Position numbers and translations under genes: made by a program. Source: Afipia sp. (lineage in GTDB: Bacteria > Pseudomonadota > Alphaproteobacteria > Rhizobiales > Xanthobacteraceae). Taken from it: DNA of 64,000 nt. Positions 29,038 to 38,113 of the stretch are shown one piece after another; position 1 is the first letter of the stretch, and every line of letters begins with the position of its first letter. The DNA lies in contig JAFVHU010000154.1 in assembly GCA_017474385.1 (NCBI GenBank), positions 1 to 64,000 on the forward strand, read 5' to 3'. Below the pieces are notes generated by a model. It worked only from the letters and a program-made list of their open reading frames with translations. It was not told the DNA's origin and did no database searches.

Positions 29038-29328
29038 TCAGATCACGTTCGGATAGATGTAATAGGCAATCACGCGCTGGATGAACATGATGATCAGAAT
29101 GACGATGATCGGCGAAATATCGAGACCGCCGAAATTCGGCATGATGTTCCGGATCGGTCGCAACACCGGCTCGGTGATCTTGTAGAGGAACTCGGCCACC
29201 GACGCGACGAACCCGTTGCGGGTGTTCACCACGTTGAAGGCGATCAGCCAGGACAGGATCGCCGAGGCGATCAGCAGCCAGACATACAGATCCAAAACGA
29301 TGTTGATGATGTCGAGAATGGCGCGCAT
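29038..29328 (-). CDS. YggT family membrane protein
   Basis: 96 residues with two hydrophobic helices (about 8-30 and 70-92) and the family motif ITEPVLRPIRNIMPNFGGLDISPI between them. YggT proteins are linked to osmotic or cell-division processes in other bacteria, but the role is not firm. It is the first gene of the minus-strand run yggT-DUF167-folD and is divergent from tRNA-Ala. Confidence 0.92.
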   Translation of the reverse strand: MRAILDIINIVLDLYVWLLIASAILSWLIAFNVVNTRNGFVASVAEFLYKITEPVLRPIRNIMPNFGGLDISPIIVILIIMFIQRVIAYYIYPNVI

Positions 29329-29437
29329 AGGGGTGCTGGCTCGCTTCCGTGGACTGCCGCCTCAATACCGGTTTGCGGCGGCGCAAACAAGGGAGGTTTC
29401 CGGTCCAAAGCCCGTGAAAACAGCACTTTCCGCCGTT

Positions 29438-29466
29438 CTTGACTTGGCCATGATCGGGATTGTAAA
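29438..29466 (+). promoter_or_regulatory. Probable promoter of tRNA-Ala
   Basis: CTTGAC (29438-29443, the usual alphaproteobacterial -35) and TGTAAA (29461-29466), separated by 17 nt, lie 46 bases before the tRNA. Consensus match only. Confidence 0.45.
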
Positions 29467-29511
29467 TGGCCGCTCTTGTCCGCCGCCGCCATCACAGGCC
29501 CGGCCGATCAA

Positions 29512-29587
<76 letters not shown>

Positions 29588-29700
29588 ACTTCCCCAAGCC
29601 GTTATTCCAAAGCCGCTGTCCCAAACCTGTTGTCCAATGGGCTAGACTGCGCCTCAGATGAGGCGCGTTCCTGATCACGCGCGCAGCGAAGGGACCAGTC

Positions 29701-30924
29701 ATGAAAACCGAAAAATTTCAGTTTCCCGGCTCGGACGGGCAATTGCTGGCCGCATCGCTGGATCTGCCGGAGGGGACGCCTGTCGTCTACGCCCTTTTCG
29801 CGCATTGCTTCACCTGCGGCCAGAATGTGCTGGCCGCCAAACGGATCGCGGAAGGGCTGGCGAAACACGGCATCGCCACGCTCCGGTTCGATTTCACCGG
29901 CATCGGCGCCAGCGAGGGTGAATTCGCCAACACGACATTTTCATCGAACATCGGCGATCTGGTGCTGGCGGCAGATCATCTGCGCAAAACCCGGCGCGCG
30001 CCGTCGATCCTGATCGGCCACAGCCTCGGCGGCGCGGCCATTCTGGCCGCGACTTCGATGATCCCCGAGGCGAAATGCGTCGCCACTGTCGCCGCGCCGT
30101 CGGACCCCTCGCATGTCACGCATTGGTTCAAGGATCAGATTCCGGAGATCCGCGAAGAAGGCGAACTCGAGGTGTCACTGGCGGGCCGGCCGTTCCGCAT
30201 CAAGCGGGAGTTTCTGGATGATATCGCCGAGCACAAGCTCACGGAGACCGTCTCGAAATTTCACAAGCCGCTGCTGCTCTTCCACTCGCCCACCGACGAC
30301 ACGGTCGGCATCGACAACGCGACGCACCTGTTCATCGCAGCGAAACATCCCAAGAGCTTCATTTCGCTGACCGGCGCGGATCACCTGCTGACGCAGAAGC
30401 GCGATGCGGTCTATGTCGCCGACATGATTGCAGCCTGGGCGATGCGCTATCTTGATGCAGCCCCGGCGGCGGAGACAGGCACCATTCCGGAGATGGCGGA
30501 CGGCGTCGTGGTCCAGGAAACCGGGACCAGCCATCTCCAGCAACTGATTTCCGCGGGCAAGCACCGCATGATCGCCGACGAACCGGAATCGGTCGGCGGC
30601 CATGATACGGGGCCTGCACCATATGACTTCCTGCTTGCGAGCCTTGGCGCCTGCACATCGATGACGATGCGGCTTTATGCCGAGCGCAAATCGATACCGC
30701 TCGATCGCATCACCGTCGCGCTGAAGCACGGACGCGTCTACGCAAAAGACTGCGAGGACTGCGAGACCAAGGAAGGCATGATCAGCAAGATCGACCGCGA
30801 GATCACCATCGAGGGCAATCTCGATGCCGAGCAACGCAAGAAGCTGATGGAGATCGCGGACAAATGCCCGGTGCATCGGACGCTGACGTCAGAGATCAAG
30901 ATCGTGACGACGGCAAAGGACTAG
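29701..30924 (+). CDS. Alpha/beta hydrolase-OsmC fusion protein
   Basis: 407 residues with two domains. Residues 1-260 are an alpha/beta hydrolase (FDFTGIGASEGEF oxyanion region; nucleophile Ser108 in GHSLGGAAIL; acid in HSPTDDTVG; His in GADHLL). Residues 270-407 are an OsmC/Ohr-like domain with the two redox cysteines at 318 (LGACTSMTM) and 389 (DKCPVH). OsmC domains reduce organic hydroperoxides, so the fusion may hydrolyse and detoxify peroxidised esters. Fusions of this order are known in proteobacteria. Its 3' end overlaps the convergent NTF2-like gene by 29 bases. Confidence 0.92.
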   Translation: MKTEKFQFPGSDGQLLAASLDLPEGTPVVYALFAHCFTCGQNVLAAKRIAEGLAKHGIATLRFDFTGIGASEGEFANTTFSSNIGDLVLAADHLRKTRRAPSILIGHSLGGAAILAATSMIPEAKCVATVAAPSDPSHVTHWFKDQIPEIREEGELEVSLAGRPFRIKREFLDDIAEHKLTETVSKFHKPLLLFHSPTDDTVGIDNATHLFIAAKHPKSFISLTGADHLLTQKRDAVYVADMIAAWAMRYLDAAPAAETGTIPEMADGVVVQETGTSHLQQLISAGKHRMIADEPESVGGHDTGPAPYDFLLASLGACTSMTMRLYAERKSIPLDRITVALKHGRVYAKDCEDCETKEGMISKIDREITIEGNLDAEQRKKLMEIADKCPVHRTLTSEIKIVTTAKD

Positions 30925-31423
30925 GTACCTTGGCGCGCCGCGAACGCGACAGATAATCGACGGTTTCCGGCCGGTCTCTGAGCCAGCCGGACCAGCGTTT
31001 GAGGATTTTCACCATCCGCTCCGGCGCGACACCGAGCTGGGCCATCGCGACCCCGCCGTTCACCGACTCGCGATATTCCGTGATCAGCCCGTCACGCACG
31101 ATGAACCGGCTCATGCCGTCGATCACCACGAACTGGCCGGCGAACTGCGGCACCGTTGAGGTGAAGCTCGACAGCGACCATGCATAGCCCATGTCGCCGT
31201 GGCAGACCGGATCGAACATTTCCCAGCGATAGTCGTTGCCCGCATCGCGATGAAACAGATGCTCCATCATGTGTGCGATCTCGGCGCGGCCTTTGTGCGC
31301 GCCGTAAATGTAGTCGTAGTAGATGGCGTCTTCGGTGAAATGCGCCGCGAAACGCGCACCGTCGCCGGATTCCGCTGACAGCGTGAAGTCGTTGAGCAGG
31401 CGTGCGAAGCTCGGCTGATCCAT
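30896..31423 (-). CDS. NTF2/SnoaL-like protein
   Basis: 175 residues from MDQPSFARLL. The NTF2-like cone fold is suggested by the early helix-rich region, HFTEDAIYYDYIYGAHKGRAEIAHMM and later strands with VIDGMSRFIVRDGLITEYRESVNGG. The extension upstream to 31489 lies within the amidotransferase gene and is ignored. Its start is one base after the stop of the amidotransferase gene, so the two are coupled. Function unknown; relatives include hydrolases, isomerases and binding proteins. Confidence 0.83.
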   Translation of the reverse strand: MDQPSFARLLNDFTLSAESGDGARFAAHFTEDAIYYDYIYGAHKGRAEIAHMMEHLFHRDAGNDYRWEMFDPVCHGDMGYAWSLSSFTSTVPQFAGQFVVIDGMSRFIVRDGLITEYRESVNGGVAMAQLGVAPERMVKILKRWSGWLRDRPETVDYLSRSRRAKVPSPLPSSRS

Positions 31424-31424
31424 G

Positions 31425-32213
31425 TCACTCGGCCGCGAGCGAAGCGATCGGCGATTGCGCTGGCGGCGGGCGGTGCAGCCAGCCATCAAGAAAGGCCGTC
31501 AGCCAGGCACGCTCCGCAAGATCATGAACCATGCGCCCGGTGAAATGCTCGGCGCGCGACCGCGCTCCCGGAAGCGACATGCGATCGTGCCCGCGCGTGG
31601 TCCAGCGATGCAGCATCGCGTGGGTCACGTCGGGATGAAACTGGATGCCGAAACATCGCCCGGTGCGGAATGCCTGCACCGGAAAATCATCGCCCTCGGC
31701 CAGCAGCTCGGTGCCCACGGGAAGCTCAAAGCCTTCGCGATGCCATTGATAGACGTGGTCGGGCCAATGCGAGCATATCTTCCGGCCCGCTTCGGTCGGA
31801 CGGATCGGATAATAACCAACCTCGGCCCGGCCTTCGGGATGCGGCGCGACCTTCGCGCCAAGATGCTTGGCGAGGATCTGTGCGCCGAGGCAAATTCCGA
31901 GATACGGACGTTTTTCTTTCAGCGGCACCGCAAGCCAGTCGATCTCGCGGCGGATGAAATCCTCGGTGTCGTTGGCACTCATCGGCCCACCGAACATGAT
32001 CGCGCCGGCGTAGCGGTCGAGGGTTTCGGGCAGTGCATCGCCGAACACCGGGCGGCGGACGTCGAGGGGATGGCCCATCGCGCGCAGCGCGTTGCCGACA
32101 CGGCCCGGGGTGGACATAGGCCCGTGCAGAATGATGAGCACCGGAAGCGCAGTGAACCGGCCGCAAGTCGTCAGGCCGAAATCGCTTGGTCGATCACCAT
32201 CAGGCCGCAGCAT
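31425..32213 (-). CDS. Class I glutamine amidotransferase-like protein
   Basis: 262 residues. The nucleophile Cys sits in YLGICLGAQILAKHLGA and the catalytic His in GIQFHPDVTHAM. The acid that follows is Asp where most class I enzymes have Glu (HPE). It is a stand-alone GATase1 domain of the GuaA-like type with no synthetase domain, as in enzymes acting on gamma-glutamyl compounds. It is coupled with the NTF2-like gene downstream. Substrate unknown. Confidence 0.85.
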   Translation of the reverse strand: MLRPDGDRPSDFGLTTCGRFTALPVLIILHGPMSTPGRVGNALRAMGHPLDVRRPVFGDALPETLDRYAGAIMFGGPMSANDTEDFIRREIDWLAVPLKEKRPYLGICLGAQILAKHLGAKVAPHPEGRAEVGYYPIRPTEAGRKICSHWPDHVYQWHREGFELPVGTELLAEGDDFPVQAFRTGRCFGIQFHPDVTHAMLHRWTTRGHDRMSLPGARSRAEHFTGRMVHDLAERAWLTAFLDGWLHRPPPAQSPIASLAAE

Positions 32214-32357
32214 CGATTCAGTCTTTTCAATCCCCGGCGGGGGACAAGCGTCTCTATTGAACGCCGAAATTGAAAATATTGTGTTGCCGCGGCCCCGTCG
32301 AGCCGGGATTTCGCGGATGTGCCCTGCACAGGGAATTAGCCTTGGATGAGGCGTCCC

Positions 32358-33143
32358 TTAGCGCTTCTGCTGCACCCGGGCGACCGAGGCCAGCACCAGG
32401 CTGCGAGGCGCGAAACGGAGCATAAACGGGATCATGCGGACCCCGACGCCAGGCAGCACCAGCCGCTTGTTCGACATCAGCCCTCGGTAGCCCGCCCGCG
32501 CCACCGCCGCTGCCGACAGGTTCAGAACTGCGGAATCCAGACCCGGCTTGAAGCCGGCCACACCCTGAAATTCGGTCGGCACCGTTCCCGGACACAATGC
32601 CGTGACCCGGACGCCCTTCGGTCCGAGCTCGCCGCGCATCGCCTCCGTGAAAGACAGGACGTAGGCCTTGGTGGCGTAATAGACCGCCATGCGCGGGCCG
32701 GGCAGGAACGACGCGATCGAGGCAACGTTGAGAATGCCGCCGCGATGGCGGATCAGACTCTCCGCAAAGCGCAGCGTCAGATCCGTCAGCACACAGACAT
32801 TGAGATTGACCATCGCCAGCTGCTGCGCACGGTCGAGATCGGCAGCTTCACCGAACAGGCCGTAGCCGGCGTTGTTGACCACGGTCTCGACCTCGACATT
32901 CATGGCCTTGAGCGATGCGACGATGCGCTCGCAGGCGTCGGGCTCATTCAGGTCGCAGGCGATGATGTCCGGCCGCGGATGTCCAGCCGCGGCGATTTCG
33001 TCGGCAAGCAGCTTGAGACGATCGTCGCGGCGCGCGACCAGCACGGTGTTGTAGCCGCTCAACGCGAAGATGCGCGCCAGCTCTGCGCCGATGCCCGACG
33101 AGGCACCCGTGATCAACGTGACGCGTTTAACCATGAAATGCAT
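32358..33143 (-). CDS. Short-chain dehydrogenase/reductase
   Basis: 261 residues of the classical SDR fold: cofactor loop TGASSGIGAELARIF near residue 12, NNAGYG in the middle, the catalytic Ser region and YYATKAYVLSF with the YxxxK pair. The C-terminal tail is basic. It resembles the DltE/YqjQ-like branch of SDRs; substrate not assignable. The TerB-like gene lies 60 bases away upstream on the same strand. Confidence 0.88.
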   Translation of the reverse strand: MHFMVKRVTLITGASSGIGAELARIFALSGYNTVLVARRDDRLKLLADEIAAAGHPRPDIIACDLNEPDACERIVASLKAMNVEVETVVNNAGYGLFGEAADLDRAQQLAMVNLNVCVLTDLTLRFAESLIRHRGGILNVASIASFLPGPRMAVYYATKAYVLSFTEAMRGELGPKGVRVTALCPGTVPTEFQGVAGFKPGLDSAVLNLSAAAVARAGYRGLMSNKRLVLPGVGVRMIPFMLRFAPRSLVLASVARVQQKR

Positions 33144-33203
33144 TCAGTTGTCTCGAGTTTAACGAGGGCGGTGTGCGAAGAAAAATCGTGCGAAGAACAA
33201 ATG

Positions 33204-33686
33204 CTATGTCGCTTCGTCGGGCGTAAGCCGGCTGTCGGCGACACGGCGCTTGAGATTAAGACGATCGCGCGAGGAAATGCCGAGCAAATCGGCGGCGCGC
33301 CAGACAATATTGTCCTCGAATTCGGTGACATGGCCATCGGCAAAGACAAGCTCCCACATCATTTCGATGATGCGAAGCCGGCCTTCCTCGTTGACCGAGC
33401 GCATGATGACGCTGGTGAAGTGATAGAGGTCAACCGCCTCACCTTCGACCAATGTCGCATCCGCGACCAGCTTGTCGGCCGTTCCAGGATCAAGATCGAA
33501 CCGGTATTCGAGCAGCGCGTGAAGTTTCCGCTTCTCTGTCTCCGACGGTTCTCCATCGAGTGAGATGACGTGAATAAGAAGCGCGGTAGCCGCCAGACGG
33601 TAGTCATTATCGGCGAAGGTGCGATTCTCATGCCCGGCAGGGGAAACGACATCCGAAATGAAGTGGCGTAATTTGTCGAGCATCAA
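33204..33686 (-). CDS. TerB-like tellurite resistance family protein
   Basis: 160 residues, helical and acidic, in the TerB/DjlA N-terminal fold: repeated four-helix units with LLIHVISLDGEPSETEK and MMWELVFADGHVTEFEDN. No tellurite resistance genes are near. TerB-like domains of this kind occur in many rhizobia and are thought to bind metal or membrane partners; no activity can be inferred. Confidence 0.82.
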   Translation of the reverse strand: MMLDKLRHFISDVVSPAGHENRTFADNDYRLAATALLIHVISLDGEPSETEKRKLHALLEYRFDLDPGTADKLVADATLVEGEAVDLYHFTSVIMRSVNEEGRLRIIEMMWELVFADGHVTEFEDNIVWRAADLLGISSRDRLNLKRRVADSRLTPDEAT

Positions 33687-33719
33687 TCTCTGCTATCGGA
33701 AACGGGACCCTGATCGAAG

Positions 33720-33764
33720 GCATGATCCCGAAAAGCGGGGACCGGTTTTCGGATGAGATCATGC
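33720..33764. repeat. GCATGATC palindrome of the abundant rhizobial type
   Basis: The outer arms GCATGATC (33720-33727) and GATCATGC (33757-33764) are exact inverted copies. Inside, CCGAAAA and TTTTCGG form an inner pair around GCGGGGACCGG. It matches from memory the widespread rhizobial intergenic palindromes (RIME-like). Confidence 0.75.
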
Positions 33765-33918
33765 CCGGACAAAACTCTAAGGCACAAAATCATCGGGTTC
33801 TATGGCCTGAAAATGAAACTCTGGCAATCTTGGCCGGGTTCCCGGTCGGCGCGCACGACGAATTGTCGGCAAAAGGCGGGAACTTGCGGGGTAACGGACG
33901 GGTTTTGACACAGCATTG

Positions 33919-35328
33919 TCACGGAATCTCGTAAATCACCACTTTATCGGCGATTCCGCGCAGTTCGACGCTTTTCTCCGCCGGGGTCAGCCCCGCCCTG
34001 CCGAGCAGCTCCATCACCGCAGGCGACTTGACCACCGGCCCGGTGGCGTTGATCGCCCGCTCGGTCGCCTGACCCTGCACCCGCGCCGCGATATTGACGG
34101 TCTGGCCGAAATAATCCTGACGATCGTTGAGCATCACCGCCAGACACGCGCCTTCGTGGATGCCGATCTTGACCAGGAGATCCTTGGTCCCGCGCTGCTC
34201 GTTCAGGGCATCCATCGCCTTGCGCATGCGGATGCCGGCCGCAACCGCCTGCTCCGGCCGGACGAAGGTCGCCATCACCGCATCGCCGATGGTCTTCACC
34301 ACCGCACCCGCCTCCGACGCGATGATCTCGAGCAGCGCACGGAAATGCGCGCGGACCAGATCGAAGGCGGCCAGATCGCCGACCCGCTCATAGAGCGCGG
34401 TCGATCCCTTGAGATCGGTGAACAGGAACGTCAGCGACGTGATCTTGAGGCGCTGGTCGATGTTGAGATTGTCCGCCTTGTAGACATCGCGGAAAGTCTG
34501 GTTCGCGAGGATCCGCTTCGCAGTGACGATCGGCTTGCGCTTGCCGAGCAGATCGTGAAGCGCTTCGCCGGCGATCCACACCGAGGGAAGCACGCGGTTC
34601 TTCGATTGATTTTCCAGCGTCAGCCGCAGCGGACCGGGGCGCATCTCGATGGTGCCGGTCGGCGCATGCACGCCATCAAAGACGAGGGAGGCGTTTTGCT
34701 TTTCCCTGGTCGGCTCGCCCTTGACGTCGAGAAACAGCGCGGAATGCGTCACCGGCTCGAACACGATCACGAACTCCGCCGGCAGTTGCAGCGATACAAC
34801 CGCCTTCTCGCCCGCAGCCAGTTCCACCGCTTCCAGCGTCGCCTCGTTCACGAGACGGGAGAACGAGTCTTCGCTGATATCGATTCCCGAACTCCAGAAA
34901 ATCTGCCGCCAGTAATCCCAGCTCGGCAGCGTATGCGGATCGTGCGCCGCAATGCGCCGGACCTTGGGGCTGACGGTGAAGGCAACTTCGACCTGATCGT
35001 CGATGGAGGCCTGATATCCAGCGGCGCAAAGGCCGCAATGATAATCCTCGGGTTGAAGCTGCTTCAGCGTGTCATGCGCGCCGAGGACGCCGCTGCATCC
35101 CGGGCACAGCACGTTCCAGGTCATATCGAAGATGCCGAGCCGTGAGGCGTGGAGAAATCCCGAAATCACGCGCTCCTCGTCGAGGCCGCGTTTGGCCGAA
35201 AAATCCACGAGATTGATCCGGTTCAGTTCGGGGTCCGTACCGGTTTCGACAAGGTTCTGGATCGCATCGGCGACCTTCGGATCGGCAGTCTGCTTCAGAA
35301 CCGCATATAGGGAATTGAAATCGCTCAT
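33919..35328 (-). CDS. Class III adenylate/guanylate cyclase with an N-terminal DUF5939-like region
   Basis: 469 residues. An approximately 280-residue N-terminal region includes a zinc-ribbon-like segment with C-x2-C ... C-x2-C (NVLCPGCSGVL and YHCGLCAAG near residues 93-120). The C-terminal cyclase domain has the metal-binding Asp in FLFTDLKGSTAL, KTIGDAVMATF, and GQTVNIAARV with the catalytic Asn/Arg. It appears intact, unlike the cyclase gene near 2 kb. It makes cyclic nucleotide in response to an unknown signal sensed by the N-terminal part. Confidence 0.9.
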   Translation of the reverse strand: MSDFNSLYAVLKQTADPKVADAIQNLVETGTDPELNRINLVDFSAKRGLDEERVISGFLHASRLGIFDMTWNVLCPGCSGVLGAHDTLKQLQPEDYHCGLCAAGYQASIDDQVEVAFTVSPKVRRIAAHDPHTLPSWDYWRQIFWSSGIDISEDSFSRLVNEATLEAVELAAGEKAVVSLQLPAEFVIVFEPVTHSALFLDVKGEPTREKQNASLVFDGVHAPTGTIEMRPGPLRLTLENQSKNRVLPSVWIAGEALHDLLGKRKPIVTAKRILANQTFRDVYKADNLNIDQRLKITSLTFLFTDLKGSTALYERVGDLAAFDLVRAHFRALLEIIASEAGAVVKTIGDAVMATFVRPEQAVAAGIRMRKAMDALNEQRGTKDLLVKIGIHEGACLAVMLNDRQDYFGQTVNIAARVQGQATERAINATGPVVKSPAVMELLGRAGLTPAEKSVELRGIADKVVIYEIP

Positions 35329-35459
35329 GCCCGGAGTTTACGGCAGAATGAGCGGGTATCCAAGTAATGCGTGGGGCCGACCGGCCGGGGGAAAGCACCC
35401 GGCCAGTCACATTTTTGCGTTATTCGGCGCCGTCGACGGCCCCGCTGCACGCTACGCCG

Positions 35460-37343
35460 TCAACTGCCATACAGATAATTCGGGAGCCACAGCGTCAGGC
35501 CGGGCCACAGATACATCAGCACCATGCAGATGATAACGATCAGCATGTAAGGCATCATGCCTGCGAAAATCTGGTTGAGCGTCACATGCGATGGTGCAAC
35601 ACCCTTCAGATAGAACGCCGACATCGCCACCGGCGGCGACAGGAACGCGGCCTGGAGATTGACGAACACAAGCGTTCCCCAAAGAATCGGATCGATGTTG
35701 AAATGCTTCAGCATCGGCAGGAAAATCGGCACGAAGATCACGATGATCTCGGTCCATTCCAGCGGCCAGCCGAGGACGAAGATAATCGCCTGCGACAGGA
35801 TCATGAACTGAACCGGCGTCATGTTGAGCGACAGCACCCAGCTCTCCAGCAGGGCCTGGCCGCCGAGGATCGCGAACACCGCCGAGAACAGCGCCGAGCC
35901 GACGAACAGCCAGCACACCATCGATGTGGTTTTCGCGGTGAGAAACACCGCTTCCTTGGTGCGCTTCCAGTCGAGGGTGCGCGCCTGGAATGCGAGCAGG
36001 AACGCGCCCGCCGCACCGACCGCCGCGGATTCCGTCGCCGTCGTGATGCCGAGCAGGATCACCGCGAGCACGATCACGGTCAGAAGACCGAGCGGCATCA
36101 CCGAGGAGATCAGAAGCCGGAGAACCTCGAACTGTTCGGCCTCCATGATCCAGTAGTAATAGAACAGCAACAGCAGCAGGATCGCCGCCGTGAATGCGAA
36201 ATATGTGTAGAAGGCCTGAGGCGGCCCAGCCTCAGATGGCGCAGCCTTGATCTGACTCCGCAGTTCGGCGCTGCCCATCTGCTGCAGAACTTCAGGCTTG
36301 CCGCCGCCGGACGACCCAGAGCTTGCGGCGCCGCCACCAAGCTCCTCGAGCTTCTCTTCGGCCGGCGTGTCTGTCGCGCCCGCTCCCAATTGTTGCGGCG
36401 CCTGTTCGACGCGCTCCGCGACCGCAGCCGGCGCAGGGGCATCGGGCTGCTGATGGATCACGACATACCACCATGCACCCCACAATGTCCCCAACGTCAG
36501 CACCAGCGGCACCAACGCGAAGCCCAGATTTTTCAACAGCAGCCTGTAACTCACCCGCGCGCCGTCCGCGGTGATCCCGAATGCCTTCGCGGGCGCCAGC
36601 GTCGCTGCGATCAGCGCCGGCAGCATCCTGTGCGAATACGCCTGCTGCAGCTCAGCCACCCAAGGCCGCACAGGTACGCGCGTCTCGCTTTCGGGAAGCT
36701 TCGGCGCGATCTTCGGATTCAAAAGCGCCCAGCCGATGATGTAGACGAGGTAAAGGAACGACAGAAAAAATCCCGGGAACATCGCTGCCGCGTAGAGCTT
36801 CACGACCGACTGGCCGGCGACTGCCGCATAGACGATGATCATCACCGAGGGCGGAATCAGAATGCCGAGCGTGCCGCCGGCGGTGATGACGCCGGACGCC
36901 AGCTTCACGTCGTATCCGGCCTTCAGCATCGGGTTGAACGCGATGACGCCCATCAGCACGACGACGGCGCCGACCAAACCCGAGGCAATGCCCCAGAACG
37001 TGCAGACGATCAGCGTCGCCACCGCGAGCGATGCCGGCACGCGGCGGAACGCGAGCTGGATCGAGTAGAACATTTTGTCCACCAGCGCGCCGCGCTCCAT
37101 GACGTAACCCATGAGCACGAACAGCGGGATGGAGATCAGGACGTCGTTGGTCATCGCGCCGTAGGTGCGCTGGACCATCAGATCGAAGATGTGACTGTCG
37201 GCCCACGCCTCGCCGGAACGGTAATAGGCGAAGAAACCGAAAAACATGCCGAGGCCCATCAAGGTGAAGGCCGTCGGGAATCCCATCATAATCACGACTA
37301 CGATGAGTCCGAGCATCAACAGTCCGAGTGCCGGATCGCTCAT
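35460..37343 (-). CDS. TRAP transporter large permease (DctM), with a long central insertion
   Basis: 627 residues, against about 430 for ordinary DctM. The two halves of the IT-fold permease are present: PLFVLMGYVMERGALVDK and GTLGILIPPSVMIIVYA before the insert, and ITTATESAAVGAAGAFLLA and LGWPLEWTEIIVIFVPIFLPML after it. Between them (about residues 225-395) lie extra transmembrane segments and a Pro/Ala/Glu/Gly-rich stretch. It overlaps the small permease gene by 4 bases. The second half has the SPPVAMSAFYLKG segment. Confidence 0.9.
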   Translation of the reverse strand: MSDPALGLLMLGLIVVVIMMGFPTAFTLMGLGMFFGFFAYYRSGEAWADSHIFDLMVQRTYGAMTNDVLISIPLFVLMGYVMERGALVDKMFYSIQLAFRRVPASLAVATLIVCTFWGIASGLVGAVVVLMGVIAFNPMLKAGYDVKLASGVITAGGTLGILIPPSVMIIVYAAVAGQSVVKLYAAAMFPGFFLSFLYLVYIIGWALLNPKIAPKLPESETRVPVRPWVAELQQAYSHRMLPALIAATLAPAKAFGITADGARVSYRLLLKNLGFALVPLVLTLGTLWGAWWYVVIHQQPDAPAPAAVAERVEQAPQQLGAGATDTPAEEKLEELGGGAASSGSSGGGKPEVLQQMGSAELRSQIKAAPSEAGPPQAFYTYFAFTAAILLLLLFYYYWIMEAEQFEVLRLLISSVMPLGLLTVIVLAVILLGITTATESAAVGAAGAFLLAFQARTLDWKRTKEAVFLTAKTTSMVCWLFVGSALFSAVFAILGGQALLESWVLSLNMTPVQFMILSQAIIFVLGWPLEWTEIIVIFVPIFLPMLKHFNIDPILWGTLVFVNLQAAFLSPPVAMSAFYLKGVAPSHVTLNQIFAGMMPYMLIVIICMVLMYLWPGLTLWLPNYLYGS

Positions 37344-38023
37344 CGATTTACCTCTCCGCCCATACCGCGCTGACGCGCGCTTTCTTCGATATCCTGCGCA
37401 CGCTCGATCGCGATCTTGCGCGACTCCTCATCGACATACTCGCTGTTGGCAAGCTGCTCACCGACGACGTCGATTTCGGAAACGTCGCTCAGGCGCTCCG
37501 GCCACGCTCCGGTCTTGAGACAGACGACGCAGCGCGCGATTTCCGCCGCGCCTTGTAGCAACAGCAGCGCACCGGCCAGCGGAATCATGAACTTGAATTG
37601 CCAGACCGGCGGGCCGTCCGCCGTGACATTGGAGTGTTCGTCGATGCGCCAGGAGCCGAGCGCGTAATCCCAGCCCGCGTAAACCAGCGCCGCGATTCCG
37701 GGCAGGAAGAACACGATATACAATACGAGATCGAGCAAGGCCTGGGTGCGCGGCCGCATCGAACTGTAGAGAAAGTCGCCGCGCACATGGGCGTTCTGCG
37801 CCAGCGTGTAGGCGCCGCCGATCATGAACAATGTGCCGTAGAACATGTTCGAGGCGTCAAATATCCATGCCGTCGGCATGTTCAGAATGTAGCGCTTGAA
37901 GACCTCGGCGCAGACCAGTGTCATCAGCCCGATGATCAGCCACGCGGATGCCTTGCCGGCAAACGTACTGATGCCGTCGATGGTATTCAGAAAACGCTGA
38001 GCGTTCATGAGCGTAAAAGCCAA
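37340..38023 (-). CDS. TRAP transporter small permease (DctQ)
   Basis: 227 residues with four hydrophobic helices and the DctQ pattern RYILNMPTAWIFDASNMFYGT and HVRGDFLYSSM. The C-terminal tail is longer than usual and charged (EIDVVGEQLANSEYVDEESRK). Its stop overlaps the start of the large permease gene (ATGA), so translation is coupled. It lies 90 bases after the solute-binding protein gene. Confidence 0.92.
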   Translation of the reverse strand: MAFTLMNAQRFLNTIDGISTFAGKASAWLIIGLMTLVCAEVFKRYILNMPTAWIFDASNMFYGTLFMIGGAYTLAQNAHVRGDFLYSSMRPRTQALLDLVLYIVFFLPGIAALVYAGWDYALGSWRIDEHSNVTADGPPVWQFKFMIPLAGALLLLQGAAEIARCVVCLKTGAWPERLSDVSEIDVVGEQLANSEYVDEESRKIAIERAQDIEESARQRGMGGEVNR

Positions 38024-38113
38024 TGTGACTGGGATCGGATCGTCAGGACACGATACAAAGCATCATCCGGAATTGCCATCCCGGATGACGCCTTGGTCGT
38101 TCCGATTATTGCG

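Noticed and set aside
33722..33934. 70-codon plus-strand open frame after the RIME-like palindrome
   Set aside because: It starts inside the palindrome, has no domain or ribosome site and overlaps the end of the cyclase gene.
35367..37373. 668-codon plus-strand open frame opposite the TRAP permease genes
   Set aside because: It is Arg/His/Gln-rich with no domain and is explained by the codon bias of the real minus-strand gene.
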